This document shows positions 1 through 9,165 of a DNA stretch of 64,000 nt, in pieces. The DNA comes from JAADHI01 sp964451325. GTDB taxonomy: Bacteria; Nitrospirota; Nitrospiria; SBBL01; JAADHI01. Each line of letters starts with the position of its first letter. The stretch's first letter is position 1. The position numbers were made by a program, and so were the translations under genes. Below the pieces are notes generated by a model. The model was given only the letters and a program-made list of their open reading frames with translations, did no database searches and had not been told where the DNA came from. Location of the stretch: assembly GCA_964451325.1 (NCBI GenBank), contig CAYVHO010000002.1, positions 124,001 through 188,000 on the forward strand. Direction: 5' to 3'.

Positions 1-1
1 T

Positions 2-706
2 CAGGCCCATGCTTATGATGGCGGTTATTTGACAATGCTTGTGGATCGTCCACAGGGTTTTGAAGAAGATGCACGATACTATCTGGGAAAAGAACAAATT
101 TTTGGTGCATTTCCCGTTTCAAAAAACAAGATTTACCTTTTTTACCTACTGCCCACCAAAGACTTGGCCGCAGTCAAAAAATGTGGGTTACAAGGCTTCA
201 AGACAAAAATGCTTTCCCTGCACCCGGAGATTGCCACACTTTTTTCAGAACCGCTTCACGCTATTTCCTCCTGGGATCAAACGGCCTACATGCGCTGCTT
301 TCGTGTGAAGTGCAAAAGTTGGGTCAATCATGGCGGCGCACTTTTGGGCGATGCGGCCCATGCCATGAATCCTCACATCGCACAAGGCAGAAATGCAGCG
401 ATGGAAGATGCCCGGGTGCTTGCAGAAACCATTGAGCACTGCTTCAAAACAGACAATTTTTCAAAAGAAGCCCTTAAAGACTACGAACAGAATCGGCGTA
501 AAGATATCAAGATATTGCAAAGCTTGGGAGATGAGATGGTCTTTTTTTGGAATGCGGGCGCACCTCCCCTTGTTTGGTTGCGAGACCGGGTTTTTAAAAA
601 AGTTCAGCAGCGTCAACACTTGCATGATAAGCTACTAAGAACCGTTGCAGGGCTTCAGTTAAAGCGCTTCAGCCTGCAAGACCGATGGCATGCCTTAAGA
701 CCATAA
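2..706 (+). CDS. FAD-dependent monooxygenase, C-terminal part
   Basis: This is the C-terminal part of a UbiH/PHBH-type flavin monooxygenase (FAD_binding_3 family). The reading frame is open to the left edge, so the real start lies outside the window; the TTG at 29 and ATG at 35 are internal. The diagnostic motif is GDAAHAMNPHIAQGRNAAMED, read as two pieces GDAAHAMNP and QGRNAAMED, which binds the FAD ribityl/pyrophosphate in this family. The N-terminal Rossmann motif is missing because of the edge. Substrate cannot be told; the family hydroxylates aromatic or polyprenyl compounds. It is followed by a 158-bp gap and does not obviously belong to the polysaccharide locus. Confidence 0.85.
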   Translation, partial: QAHAYDGGYLTMLVDRPQGFEEDARYYLGKEQIFGAFPVSKNKIYLFYLLPTKDLAAVKKCGLQGFKTKMLSLHPEIATLFSEPLHAISSWDQTAYMRCFRVKCKSWVNHGGALLGDAAHAMNPHIAQGRNAAMEDARVLAETIEHCFKTDNFSKEALKDYEQNRRKDIKILQSLGDEMVFFWNAGAPPLVWLRDRVFKKVQQRQHLHDKLLRTVAGLQLKRFSLQDRWHALRP

Positions 707-864
707 AGGTAAAGATAAAATGCCTTGAAAATTACCTAAGAATCGGTCATGCTTCGCCATCTTCTCCCAGGTAGATTGATTGGTATTTGGTATCTTGGTA
801 TTCGTCATCGACCTTAAGAGACACACTGTCTGTACATTTTAATGCTTAATTTTTGGAGGGCTTC

Positions 865-2175
865 ATGAATATTGCAATCATCGGAAGCGGCTATGTCGGA
901 CTGGTCACAGGGGCTTGTTTTGCAGAGCTTGGCGTCAATGTTATTTGTGTGGACAAAGATGAAGAAAAAATCTCCAATTTACAAAAAGGGCTTATCCCCA
1001 TTTACGAACCCGGCCTGGAAGAACTGGTGAAAAAAAATGTTGAAGCCAGTCGTCTTGGATTTACAACGGACTTAGGGCAAGCTGTGCAAGACGCCTTGGT
1101 TATTTTTATCGCAGTGGGGACCCCACCCCGGGGAGATGGGTTTGCCGATCTCTCCCATGTTGAAGCTGTCGCAGAAACCATCGCGGAATACATGAACGGC
1201 TATAAAGTGATTGTCACAAAAAGTACCGTCCCTGTCGGCACGGGACAACGCATTCGAAAAATTATCGGCAGTAAACTCAAAGAACATTTTGATTTCGATA
1301 TTGTCTCAAACCCTGAGTTTTTGAGAGAAGGTTCGGCCATTGAGGATTTCCTGCACCCCAACCGTGTTGTGATTGGAACCAGCGGCCAACAAGGTGCAGC
1401 CATAATGAAAGATCTCTACCGCCCACTCTACCTGATAGAAACCCCAATGTTGATTACGGACATTGAAACGGCTGAGATGGTGAAATATGCCTCAAATGCC
1501 TTTTTGGCCACCAAGATCTCCTTTATCAACGAAATTGCAAACCTCTGCGAAAGTGTTGGGGCCAATGTGCAAGATGTCGCAAAGGGCATGGGGCTTGATC
1601 GCCGAATCGGCTCCAAGTTTCTACACCCCGGACCAGGATATGGTGGATCTTGTTTTCCAAAAGACGTCTCAGCCTTGGCTCAAATCAGCAAGAACAACGG
1701 ATACACTTTTGGCATCATCGAAGCCGTCATGGAAGTGAATAAAAACCAGCGCGATCGCATGGTTGAAAAAATACAAGCAGAACTGGGAGAACTCAAAGGC
1801 AAACGCCTCGCCATGCTGGGCCTTTCATTTAAGCCCAATACGGATGACATGCGTGATGCGCCTTCGGTTGTGGTCATTGAGGCTCTTCAGGCTTTGGGGG
1901 CCGAGATTGTGGCTTGCGATCCTGCTGCGATCTCTGAGGCCAGCAAGGTCTTAAAAGATGTCACTTTCAAGGACGACCCTTATGCAACCATTGAGGGTGC
2001 GGATGCAATGATTCTCATGACGGAATGGAACCCTTATCGCAACCTTGACCTTGAGCGGATTAAAGACGCACTCAAGTCTCCCATCATCATTGACTTGCGG
2101 AATGTCTATGAACCCAAACGCATGAAAGAAATGGGCTTTCAATATACCAGTGTAGGCCGACCTCTGAAACAATGA
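865..2175 (+). CDS. ugd: UDP-glucose 6-dehydrogenase
   Basis: The enzyme oxidises UDP-glucose to UDP-glucuronate with two NAD, supplying an acidic sugar for exopolysaccharide. The N-terminal Rossmann motif GSGYVG is at residues 7-12, the catalytic cysteine is Cys263 in GGSCFPKD, and the C-terminal UDP-binding domain has the conserved GLSFKPNTDDMRDAPS stretch. The length of 436 aa is normal. The start is ATG 865, preceded by GGAGG at 855-859; the longer TTG start at 853 lies inside that ribosome binding site and is rejected. It opens the exopolysaccharide cluster and is separated from the next gene by only 16 bp. Confidence 0.95.
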   Translation: MNIAIIGSGYVGLVTGACFAELGVNVICVDKDEEKISNLQKGLIPIYEPGLEELVKKNVEASRLGFTTDLGQAVQDALVIFIAVGTPPRGDGFADLSHVEAVAETIAEYMNGYKVIVTKSTVPVGTGQRIRKIIGSKLKEHFDFDIVSNPEFLREGSAIEDFLHPNRVVIGTSGQQGAAIMKDLYRPLYLIETPMLITDIETAEMVKYASNAFLATKISFINEIANLCESVGANVQDVAKGMGLDRRIGSKFLHPGPGYGGSCFPKDVSALAQISKNNGYTFGIIEAVMEVNKNQRDRMVEKIQAELGELKGKRLAMLGLSFKPNTDDMRDAPSVVVIEALQALGAEIVACDPAAISEASKVLKDVTFKDDPYATIEGADAMILMTEWNPYRNLDLERIKDALKSPIIIDLRNVYEPKRMKEMGFQYTSVGRPLKQ

Positions 2176-2191
2176 GAGAAGGACCGATTGT

Positions 2192-4492
2192 ATGCGCTTG
2201 TCAATGTCTTGTAAGCCTCGGATTACCCTGATTCTGCTGTTTTTTGTTGTTGCCCTGCTGATTTCCTGCGCCTCCGATGAGGAAAAAAAAGAAGGGCATT
2301 ACAAAAGAGGGCTCGAGTACGCCGAAATAGAAAAAGATGACGAAGCGATTATCGAATTTCGCAACGTCATTCAGCTCGACCCCAATCACGCCAAAGCCAA
2401 GTACCACCTTGGCGTGATTTACATGAAAAAAGATGATCTTCCCAATCTCAGAAAAGCCTTCAAACTCTTGAAAGAAGCCGTTCAGCTTGACCCGGAGCTT
2501 ATTGATGCCCAGGTACGTTTGGGCCTCTTCTATTTTCTTTCAAACGACCTTGAAACCGCGAAAGAAAAGGCACTTCTTGTACAAAAAAAAGAGCCTGAAA
2601 ACAAAGAAGCGCTGCAAATTCTTGCGAGAGTTTATGCCAAGAATGAAGAGTGGGTCGCAGCAGAAACGGCCTACAAAGCCGTTATAAAGATCGCCCCTGA
2701 AGAACAGGAAACCTACTTCGAATTATCCGATTTTTATATCAAACGAAAAAATTTTAAAGCCGCAGAATCAATCTTACAAACAGTCCTTTCGAAAGACAAA
2801 GACGCCGTCGCACCCCATGTCATGCTGGCACGATTTTACGAAGTAACAGATCAAAACAAAAAAGCAGAAGATTTTTATCAGAAATCTCTGCGCTTATCCC
2901 CCAAAGACAGTTCACTTTATTTTTCCCTCGCACGTTTTTATCAAGCGGGAAAACAATTCGATCAAGCCATTGATATTCTCAAAAAGGCCACAAAGATTGA
3001 TCAAACAGACCCAAGGCCCTTTATCGCCCTGGGAGATTTTCACCTATTGCGCGAACAAATTGAATCCTCAGAAACGGCTTTTAAAAAAGCCCAGGGGCTT
3101 GAAAAAGAAAGCCATGTCGCTCAAAAACGCCTCATTAGTCTTTACCTCATGCAGGGCAACAAAGCTTTTGCGGAAAAAATGCTACAAAGCCTGCTTTCTG
3201 TTGCACCCAAAGATTCAGATGCCCTTTTTATGAAAGGCCGTCTGCTCTTGATCGAAAGAAAAGGCAAAGAAGCCGAGCAGAATTTCCGACAAGTCCTGCA
3301 AAGAAACCCCATCTATCCAACAGCACATTATTATCTGGGCCTATCCCACCTACTGAAGGGGGAGGAAAAGCAGGCGCGTTCTAGATTTATTGAAGCCCTT
3401 AAATTGGACTCCGAAAACCATGGCGCACGGCTTGCCTTGGCCGAAGGCTATTTAAGCACACGTTCATTTGAGCTCGCGCTGACAGAGCTTGAGTTTATTC
3501 TCGAGAAAAATCCGAACAATATCAAAGCCCATATGATGAAAGGAGATGCCGCATTAGGCATGTCCGAACCTCAAAAAGCAGCAGTCCATTATAAAAAGGT
3601 GCTGGCGTTTGCACCAAAACATGCAAAAGCCCATTTTCGTTTGGGGTTGTTGCAACGCGCGGAAAAAAAAGACTCAGAAGCAAAAAAACACTTTGAAAAA
3701 GCAATTCAATCTCAACCGGATTTTATCGATGCCCTCGCTCAAATTCTCTCCATTCATTTAAGAAACAATGATTTAAATGGTGCACTCAATCGTGTCACAA
3801 CAGAAATCAAGGCTTTCCCTGATCAGCACACCTTGTACCGATTACGAGGGGAACTCTACGACTTAAAAAAGTTACCCAAAAAGGCCATTGCGGATTTGAA
3901 AACGGCCATCCGTTTAAATCCAAATGACCTGGCCGCTTACCTCGACTTAGGCAATCTATACGGCCGCCAAAAGGCTTTTGCTGAAGCCCTACAGGAATTG
4001 GAGCAGGCCATCAAACTCAACCCAAAAGTCGTTCAAATTCACATGCTAAAAGGAGTCATTTTTGAAGCACAGCAACAACAGGAACAAGCACAACTCGCCT
4101 ATGAGCAGGCCTTAGAAATTGATTCCCAATTTGCGCCCGCAGCCAACAACCTGGCCTGGATTTATGCCGAATATGGGGGCAATATCGATAAAGCCCTCTC
4201 CCTAGCACAAATCGCAAAAGAACAATTTCCAGACGATCCCAGCATTTCAGACACACTCGGATGGATTTATTACAAAAAAAATGCCTTTTTAAAAGCAGTT
4301 TCTCTTTTGGAAGAGAGTGTGGAAAAACTTTCAGAAAACCCCCTCGTACACTATCACCTCGGCATGGCCTATTTTAAAACAGGTAAAAAAGAACAGGCAC
4401 AGAAGGCACTCAAAACAGCACTTAAACTCAAACCCGCGTTTTTGGGCTCCGAAGTGGCCAAACAAACATTGCAGGAGATGAAGAAGGAGTGA
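2192..4492 (+). CDS. prsT: PrsT-like TPR lipoprotein of XrtA/PEP-CTERM exopolysaccharide locus
   Basis: A 766-aa protein made almost wholly of tandem tetratricopeptide repeats after a lipoprotein signal whose lipobox is LLISC with Cys26. Size, repeats and placement in the polysaccharide locus match the PEP-CTERM/XrtA system TPR-repeat protein PrsT, which is known from exosortase-linked loci and thought to scaffold polymer assembly or export at the outer membrane. The exact job is inferred. The stop codon overlaps the GTG start of the next gene by 4 nt, so translation of the two is probably coupled. Confidence 0.85.
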   Translation: MRLSMSCKPRITLILLFFVVALLISCASDEEKKEGHYKRGLEYAEIEKDDEAIIEFRNVIQLDPNHAKAKYHLGVIYMKKDDLPNLRKAFKLLKEAVQLDPELIDAQVRLGLFYFLSNDLETAKEKALLVQKKEPENKEALQILARVYAKNEEWVAAETAYKAVIKIAPEEQETYFELSDFYIKRKNFKAAESILQTVLSKDKDAVAPHVMLARFYEVTDQNKKAEDFYQKSLRLSPKDSSLYFSLARFYQAGKQFDQAIDILKKATKIDQTDPRPFIALGDFHLLREQIESSETAFKKAQGLEKESHVAQKRLISLYLMQGNKAFAEKMLQSLLSVAPKDSDALFMKGRLLLIERKGKEAEQNFRQVLQRNPIYPTAHYYLGLSHLLKGEEKQARSRFIEALKLDSENHGARLALAEGYLSTRSFELALTELEFILEKNPNNIKAHMMKGDAALGMSEPQKAAVHYKKVLAFAPKHAKAHFRLGLLQRAEKKDSEAKKHFEKAIQSQPDFIDALAQILSIHLRNNDLNGALNRVTTEIKAFPDQHTLYRLRGELYDLKKLPKKAIADLKTAIRLNPNDLAAYLDLGNLYGRQKAFAEALQELEQAIKLNPKVVQIHMLKGVIFEAQQQQEQAQLAYEQALEIDSQFAPAANNLAWIYAEYGGNIDKALSLAQIAKEQFPDDPSISDTLGWIYYKKNAFLKAVSLLEESVEKLSENPLVHYHLGMAYFKTGKKEQAQKALKTALKLKPAFLGSEVAKQTLQEMKKE

Positions 4493-5769
4493 AGGACTTT
4501 CTTTCTAAAAAAACACAGCTTATTCAAAGACTCAAGACCCTAAGTCCTTCAAAAAAAGACCCTCCGCTCTTTTTTCAAAATATCTTTTCCCTCATACAAG
4601 AAGAGATTCCCATTCGTGTTCTTTGGTTTTTTCCCGTCGACCCACGCTCCGCAAAACGCTCAGATGATTGTCTTCAAATTTGGAGTGGCAGCAATTCACA
4701 AGTGGAAATGGGATCAATTTTTTTAGATCACCACCTTTTCCCAAGTGTTGATGCGCTCAAAAATGAAGCACACGGCGCCATTCGGGGAGAGGTCTGGTGG
4801 AGCAATGCCCACCTCATGAAACATACCTTCTACCAACAAGTCTTAAAACCCCAATCCCTGTTCTTCGCCTATATTTCTCTCCTATTCGGAGCGGATCAAA
4901 CCTGTATCGGATATCTTGTTTTTTGGAAAGAAAGGGAGAAAGGACATTTTTCGGACCAAGACTGTGCACTCTTGTCCGACTTTTTACCGACAGCAAGCCT
5001 TTTATTTCAAGAGGAGTCGAATCGCACAAAGTCCACCTCAAACCCTGAAACACAGCCAACAGAAGCACGCCTACTGGATCGTATCGAAAAAATAAGTGGG
5101 ATCGGAGAAGAGGAACTCTATTCCCTTATTCGCAGAAGGGCTCAACCCGGAATTTTGATTTTAAATCAATCGGGAAACACACTCTATTTGAATCATGATG
5201 CAAAATCCTTTTTGGAAGGCATGACCGCAAAAACACGTCCCCTGAGATCAAACACAGAAAAAGAAACCCTAAAAAGATCTGAGCCAAACAAACCTGGGTC
5301 TTCAAATGATCGCAGAAAAAATGACATTGGCCCTCCCTTACCCCAGATTGTCTATCAACTCTACACACATTTTGCTAAACTGGTTTCTTTAAGTGATGCG
5401 CTGGCGGAAGCCGCCTTGCCCACAGTAAATCGGATTTGCATTTACGATGGCAGGGTTTATTTACTCCGAGCCTTGCTTCTTCATCCTCAAGACGGAACAG
5501 AAGGTGCAGTGCACTTTATGATTCTCATCGAAAAGGTCTCTCAGGGGGTTCGTGTTGACCAAATCGATTGGACCACAAAGCTGACGCCACGGGAAACCGA
5601 GGTCGTCTACTTATTGTTAGAGGGAAAAACAAACAAAGAGATCGCAGTTCGCATTGATATCGGAGAATATACCGTAAAAGACCATATTAAACGCATCATG
5701 AAGAAGCTGACTGTCACAACACGTGCAGGCATTGTCGCGAAAGTGCTTCAACACCATTTTCCAACCTAG
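4489..5769 (+). CDS. LuxR-type transcriptional regulator with GAF/PAS-like N-terminus
   Basis: The C-terminus is a clear GerE/LuxR helix-turn-helix (LTPRETEVVYLLLEGKTNKE followed by the VKDHIKRIMKKL recognition region). The first 170 or so residues resemble a divergent GAF sensor and the middle (GILILNQSGNTLYLN) a PAS-like fold; no receiver domain with phospho-acceptor Asp is seen. The GTG start overlaps the prsT stop, with AGGAG at 4472-4476. It most likely controls the polysaccharide locus, an inference from position. XrtA loci usually carry PrsK/PrsR instead, so this regulator is a local variation. Confidence 0.85.
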   Translation: MKDFLSKKTQLIQRLKTLSPSKKDPPLFFQNIFSLIQEEIPIRVLWFFPVDPRSAKRSDDCLQIWSGSNSQVEMGSIFLDHHLFPSVDALKNEAHGAIRGEVWWSNAHLMKHTFYQQVLKPQSLFFAYISLLFGADQTCIGYLVFWKEREKGHFSDQDCALLSDFLPTASLLFQEESNRTKSTSNPETQPTEARLLDRIEKISGIGEEELYSLIRRRAQPGILILNQSGNTLYLNHDAKSFLEGMTAKTRPLRSNTEKETLKRSEPNKPGSSNDRRKNDIGPPLPQIVYQLYTHFAKLVSLSDALAEAALPTVNRICIYDGRVYLLRALLLHPQDGTEGAVHFMILIEKVSQGVRVDQIDWTTKLTPRETEVVYLLLEGKTNKEIAVRIDIGEYTVKDHIKRIMKKLTVTTRAGIVAKVLQHHFPT

Positions 5770-5823
5770 GAACCCACTCTCCCCTACACTTGTTGCTGTA
5801 CAATGTCGGTTAGGAAATTCATA

Positions 5824-5893
5824 ATTTGAGGATGCGGGACTCGAACCCCCCTCATTTGAGGGGCTTGACGTATACGCACGCATGTCTTAAAGT
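5824..5893 (-). pseudogene. tRNA-Ser-like relic (3' half of a class II tRNA)
   Basis: On the minus strand there is a perfect 6-bp hairpin CCCCTC-AAAT-GAGGGG resembling a long variable arm. It is followed directly by a T-arm GGGGG-TTCGAGT-CCCGC with one mismatch and by an acceptor-like end ATCCTC. Upstream, GTGCGTATACGTCAAG resembles the 3' anticodon-stem side of serine tRNAs, but no anticodon loop, D-arm or 5' acceptor strand can be found. I read it as a decayed tRNA-Ser fragment, perhaps left by an integration event. It could also be a fortuitous structured element. Confidence 0.45.
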
Positions 5894-6036
5894 TAATGTA
5901 ATATTTTACAAAGAATCACTATTTTTTCTAAGTTGTTTTAGGTGCTGTGGGCTGCCCAATTTTCCAGTGTTCGTCCTTAAGGCCCGGATGATCACTACAA
6001 TCCAACTTGTTGTTTTTGGAGTATGAAGGAGGCATA

Positions 6037-6711
6037 ATGAAAATAGGTAAAATCGTATTTGGAGGACTCTTAATTGTCTCCTTTTTAGTCAGTGCGTGTG
6101 GTGTTGTTCGCGTTCTCCCAAAATCAGATGATAAGGGTTTTCTCTCCGGAACATCCAATTCTGGCAGTCGCAGGCAAATGGCCTCAATTGCGCCTTCTCT
6201 TCCCTCCGATGCCCCTGACTCAGACGCCTCGGACTATATTCTAGGCTCCGAAGATTTAATCGAAGTCATGGTCTGGAAGAACCCGGACCTGTCGACGACG
6301 GTTTTTGTTCGGCCCGACGGAAAAATCTCACTGCCGCTGATTGGAGATTTACAAGCCGCAGGATTGACATCGATCGAGTTAAGAGATTCAATTAAGGTGC
6401 TGCTCAGACGATACAAAAAAACGCCTGAAGTTTCAGTCATCATTCGAGAAATTAACAGTTTTTCTATTTTCTTTGTTGGGGAAGTTGCACAACCGGGTAA
6501 AATCAATTTAAAAAGTGAAACAAGCTTCCTCCAGGCCATCACAATGGTTGGAGGTTTTACCGAATTTGCCGAGGTGAAAAAGATTGTTCTCCTTAGGAGA
6601 GAGCATGGCCGAGAACGACGGATTAAGATTAATTACAAGGATATTGTCAGTGGAGATAATCCAGAAGGCAATATCATGCTGAAACGTGGCGACACGGTCT
6701 TGGTCCCATAG
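6037..6711 (+). CDS. Polysaccharide export lipoprotein (Wza/GumB family)
   Basis: An outer-membrane polysaccharide export protein of 224 aa. The signal peptide ends in the lipobox LVSAC with Cys21. Residues about 68-150 form the Poly_export domain (YILGSEDLIEVMVWKNPDLS, then VRPDGKISLPLIGDL) and a SLBB domain follows (FFVGEVAQPGKINL, GGFTEFA). The start is ATG 6037 with AAGGAGG at 6026-6032; the longer TTG start at 6007 has no such signal. It would form the outer-membrane channel partner of the chain-length protein encoded next. Confidence 0.93.
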   Translation: MKIGKIVFGGLLIVSFLVSACGVVRVLPKSDDKGFLSGTSNSGSRRQMASIAPSLPSDAPDSDASDYILGSEDLIEVMVWKNPDLSTTVFVRPDGKISLPLIGDLQAAGLTSIELRDSIKVLLRRYKKTPEVSVIIREINSFSIFFVGEVAQPGKINLKSETSFLQAITMVGGFTEFAEVKKIVLLRREHGRERRIKINYKDIVSGDNPEGNIMLKRGDTVLVP

Positions 6712-6768
6712 ATTACTGCTCCAGAAATAATCTTTACTCAACCTTCAGAAAAAAGCGATTGAATTTAC

Positions 6769-8394
6769 GTGGATACGGCAACTAAAAAACTAGACTATCA
6801 ACAGCTCATCTGGGACTTCATTGGCATTGCCTGGCGGAGAAAATTTTGGGTCTTGATTCCACTGGTCCTTGGGGTCGTAATTTCAATTTATGTCTCATCT
6901 GCACTTCCCAAAATTTACCAATCGAGTACCTTTATTTTGGTCGAGCAACAGAAGGTGCCTCAATCTGTTGTAAAGTCTGCTGTCACAGGTACCGCTCAAG
7001 ATCGCCTCTCAAGCATCAAACAACAAGTCTTGAGTCGTTCTTTTTTGATGAGGATTATCGACAAATTTTCGCTTTATCAGAAGGGTGAGCCTTCCCTTTT
7101 TCAGAAAATAACAGGAAAGAGCCATGAAGCAACCCCACCCAGTACGGGGAGCAAAATCAAGCGAATGCGAGAATCAATCCAGGTCGATACCAGAGGAAGA
7201 AGGCGCTTGGAAAGTTTTTCAATCTCTTTTCTGGGGCGAGAGCCCGAAACGGTTATGAATGTCACCAATGAACTGGCTTCACTAGTGATTGAAGAAAACC
7301 TCAAGATCCGCGAAGCCTTTATTGAAGGGGCAACCGATTTTCTTGACGGAGAACTCAACACCCTTAAAAAGAATCTCGAAACCCAGGAAAAACGGATCGG
7401 AGATTACAAACGCGCCCACATTGGTGAACTCCCGGAACAATTGGATTCAAATTTGCGCGCGCTCGACCGTTTTCAAGCGACCCTGGAGACCATTCGCCTT
7501 TCAAAGAAGGCCGCAATGGACCGGAGCATCGACCTGGAGCGCATGTATAAACTCGCTAAAATACAGGGAAATACAAACCCATTATTGAGCCAAGCCCTTA
7601 CCGGACTTGAGCCACTGGCCCTTTCTCCCATTCAGCAGAGATTATTTCAGTTGAATAGAGTCCTCGCAGATCTAAGGATCGAATACAATGAGACCTATCC
7701 AGACATCATTGTGCTCAGACACAAAATCGAAGATCTCGAAAACCAAATAAAAAAATCGGTCCCGCCGCAAAGGTCTGTCCCATCTAACGGGCAGATTGAG
7801 GGAAAAACAATACCATCCATTGATTCTAAACCCGCGGTCGCGGCTTTACTGAATCAAATTAGAAGTACAAATGAAGCATTGAGAGATCTGGTAAAACGGG
7901 AAAAAAACCTGATTTCGCAAATTGCACGTTACGAACGACGGGTTGAAAATACCCCAAAACGCGAACAGGAAATGGTCACAATCCAACGGGATTACAACAA
8001 TGTTTCCGCAAGTTACCAATCGCTCTTATCCAAAAAGTTGAATGCCGAGATCTCGGAGAACCTGGAAAAAAGGCAAAAAGGGGAGCAGTTTCGCATCATA
8101 GATACTGCAAATCTTCCGGAGAAACCCATCAAACCGGACAAAATGATGATTGTCTTGATGGGCAGTGCTCTGGGGTTTGGGCTTGGTGTTGGCTTGGCCT
8201 TTATCCGGGAACAACTAGACAATTCTATCCGAAAACCTGAAGAGGTTGAACGGATTACCTCGGTGCTTGTCTTGGCCATCATTCCCGATTTTGAAGACGA
8301 ATTACGTAAGAGTGGGCAAAAATCTGCGCCCAAAGTGGTCGACATAGACTCAGGGCGGAAGCGTTATTCGAGAAGAGATGGAACCAACCGATGA
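6769..8394 (+). CDS. Polysaccharide chain-length determinant protein (Wzz/GNVR, XrtA-type)
   Basis: An inner-membrane polysaccharide co-polymerase of 541 aa. A Wzz domain with a transmembrane helix lies near residues 24-46 (FWVLIPLVLGVVISIYVSS), a long coiled-coil periplasmic part follows, then a GNVR region and a second helix (MMIVLMGSALGFGLGVGLAF) before a cytoplasmic tail. The separate kinase gene downstream overlaps by 4 nt (ATGA), so the pair acts like a split Wzc. The start is GTG 6769 without a strong ribosome binding site; this start is the least certain part of the call. Confidence 0.9.
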   Translation: MDTATKKLDYQQLIWDFIGIAWRRKFWVLIPLVLGVVISIYVSSALPKIYQSSTFILVEQQKVPQSVVKSAVTGTAQDRLSSIKQQVLSRSFLMRIIDKFSLYQKGEPSLFQKITGKSHEATPPSTGSKIKRMRESIQVDTRGRRRLESFSISFLGREPETVMNVTNELASLVIEENLKIREAFIEGATDFLDGELNTLKKNLETQEKRIGDYKRAHIGELPEQLDSNLRALDRFQATLETIRLSKKAAMDRSIDLERMYKLAKIQGNTNPLLSQALTGLEPLALSPIQQRLFQLNRVLADLRIEYNETYPDIIVLRHKIEDLENQIKKSVPPQRSVPSNGQIEGKTIPSIDSKPAVAALLNQIRSTNEALRDLVKREKNLISQIARYERRVENTPKREQEMVTIQRDYNNVSASYQSLLSKKLNAEISENLEKRQKGEQFRIIDTANLPEKPIKPDKMMIVLMGSALGFGLGVGLAFIREQLDNSIRKPEEVERITSVLVLAIIPDFEDELRKSGQKSAPKVVDIDSGRKRYSRRDGTNR

Positions 8395-9128
8395 AGCGCT
8401 CTGCCTCCAGAGAAGATGCGGCACGCCAAGGGATTATTGTTTTAGATGAAACAACGCCTTTTATCACGGATCGTTATCGATTGCTCTTTGCAAAAATTGA
8501 TTTGATCAGTCGAAAACAAGCAAAAAAAGTAATTGCAATCACAAGTTCGATTAAAGGGGAAGGAAAAACGACAACCACCTCAAACCTTTCCGTTGTTTCC
8601 GCACGTGACTTTGGGAAGCGCGTTCTCATTATTGACGGCGATTATAAAAACCCTTCTCTCGCAAGACGGTTTGCAGTAGATGATGACGTCGGCTTAGTCA
8701 ATGTCATTGCTGAAGAATGTACCTTTTCAAGTGCCGTTCAGCACGGCCCGGTAAAAAACCTGAGCTTGCTCACCATGGGACGTGAATCTGGCAGCCGTCG
8801 AGTACAGATGCAACACAATGAAAATGCCCATATTTGGGCTGAGAATGGCATTCTCTCCATCTTGAGAGAAGTTCGCGACTGGTTTGATTATATTTGGGTC
8901 GATGCGCCCCCGATCCTACCGCTGTTCGATATGAGCGTCATTTCCGAGGCCGTCGATGGTGTTGTCCTTGTTGTTAAAACAGGAGTCACCCCCGAAGCCG
9001 TGCTCACGCAAGCCGTCAAATCCTTGGGCTCCGACAAAGTCATTGGCAGCGTGCTTAACTACGCAAAAACAAGCTGGAAGTATGGTTACGACCGTTACCA
9101 CTATGAATACGATCACTACGACCGTTGA
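8391..9128 (+). CDS. Tyrosine-protein kinase (BY-kinase) of the exopolysaccharide locus
   Basis: A CpsD/EpsG-like bacterial tyrosine kinase of 245 aa. Walker A lies near residues 52-61 (SSIKGEGKTT), Walker A' is VLIIDGDYKNPS, and Walker B is DYIWVDAPPI. The C-terminus carries a tyrosine cluster (YGYDRYHYEYDHYDR), the usual autophosphorylation tail. It phosphorylates itself in response to the partner chain-length protein encoded immediately upstream and so gates polymer length and export. Its ATG overlaps the upstream stop, implying coupled translation. Confidence 0.92.
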   Translation: MKRSASREDAARQGIIVLDETTPFITDRYRLLFAKIDLISRKQAKKVIAITSSIKGEGKTTTTSNLSVVSARDFGKRVLIIDGDYKNPSLARRFAVDDDVGLVNVIAEECTFSSAVQHGPVKNLSLLTMGRESGSRRVQMQHNENAHIWAENGILSILREVRDWFDYIWVDAPPILPLFDMSVISEAVDGVVLVVKTGVTPEAVLTQAVKSLGSDKVIGSVLNYAKTSWKYGYDRYHYEYDHYDR

Positions 9129-9165
9129 TTCGCCGCAAGCCCATCAGATAAACAGGCTTTAAACC

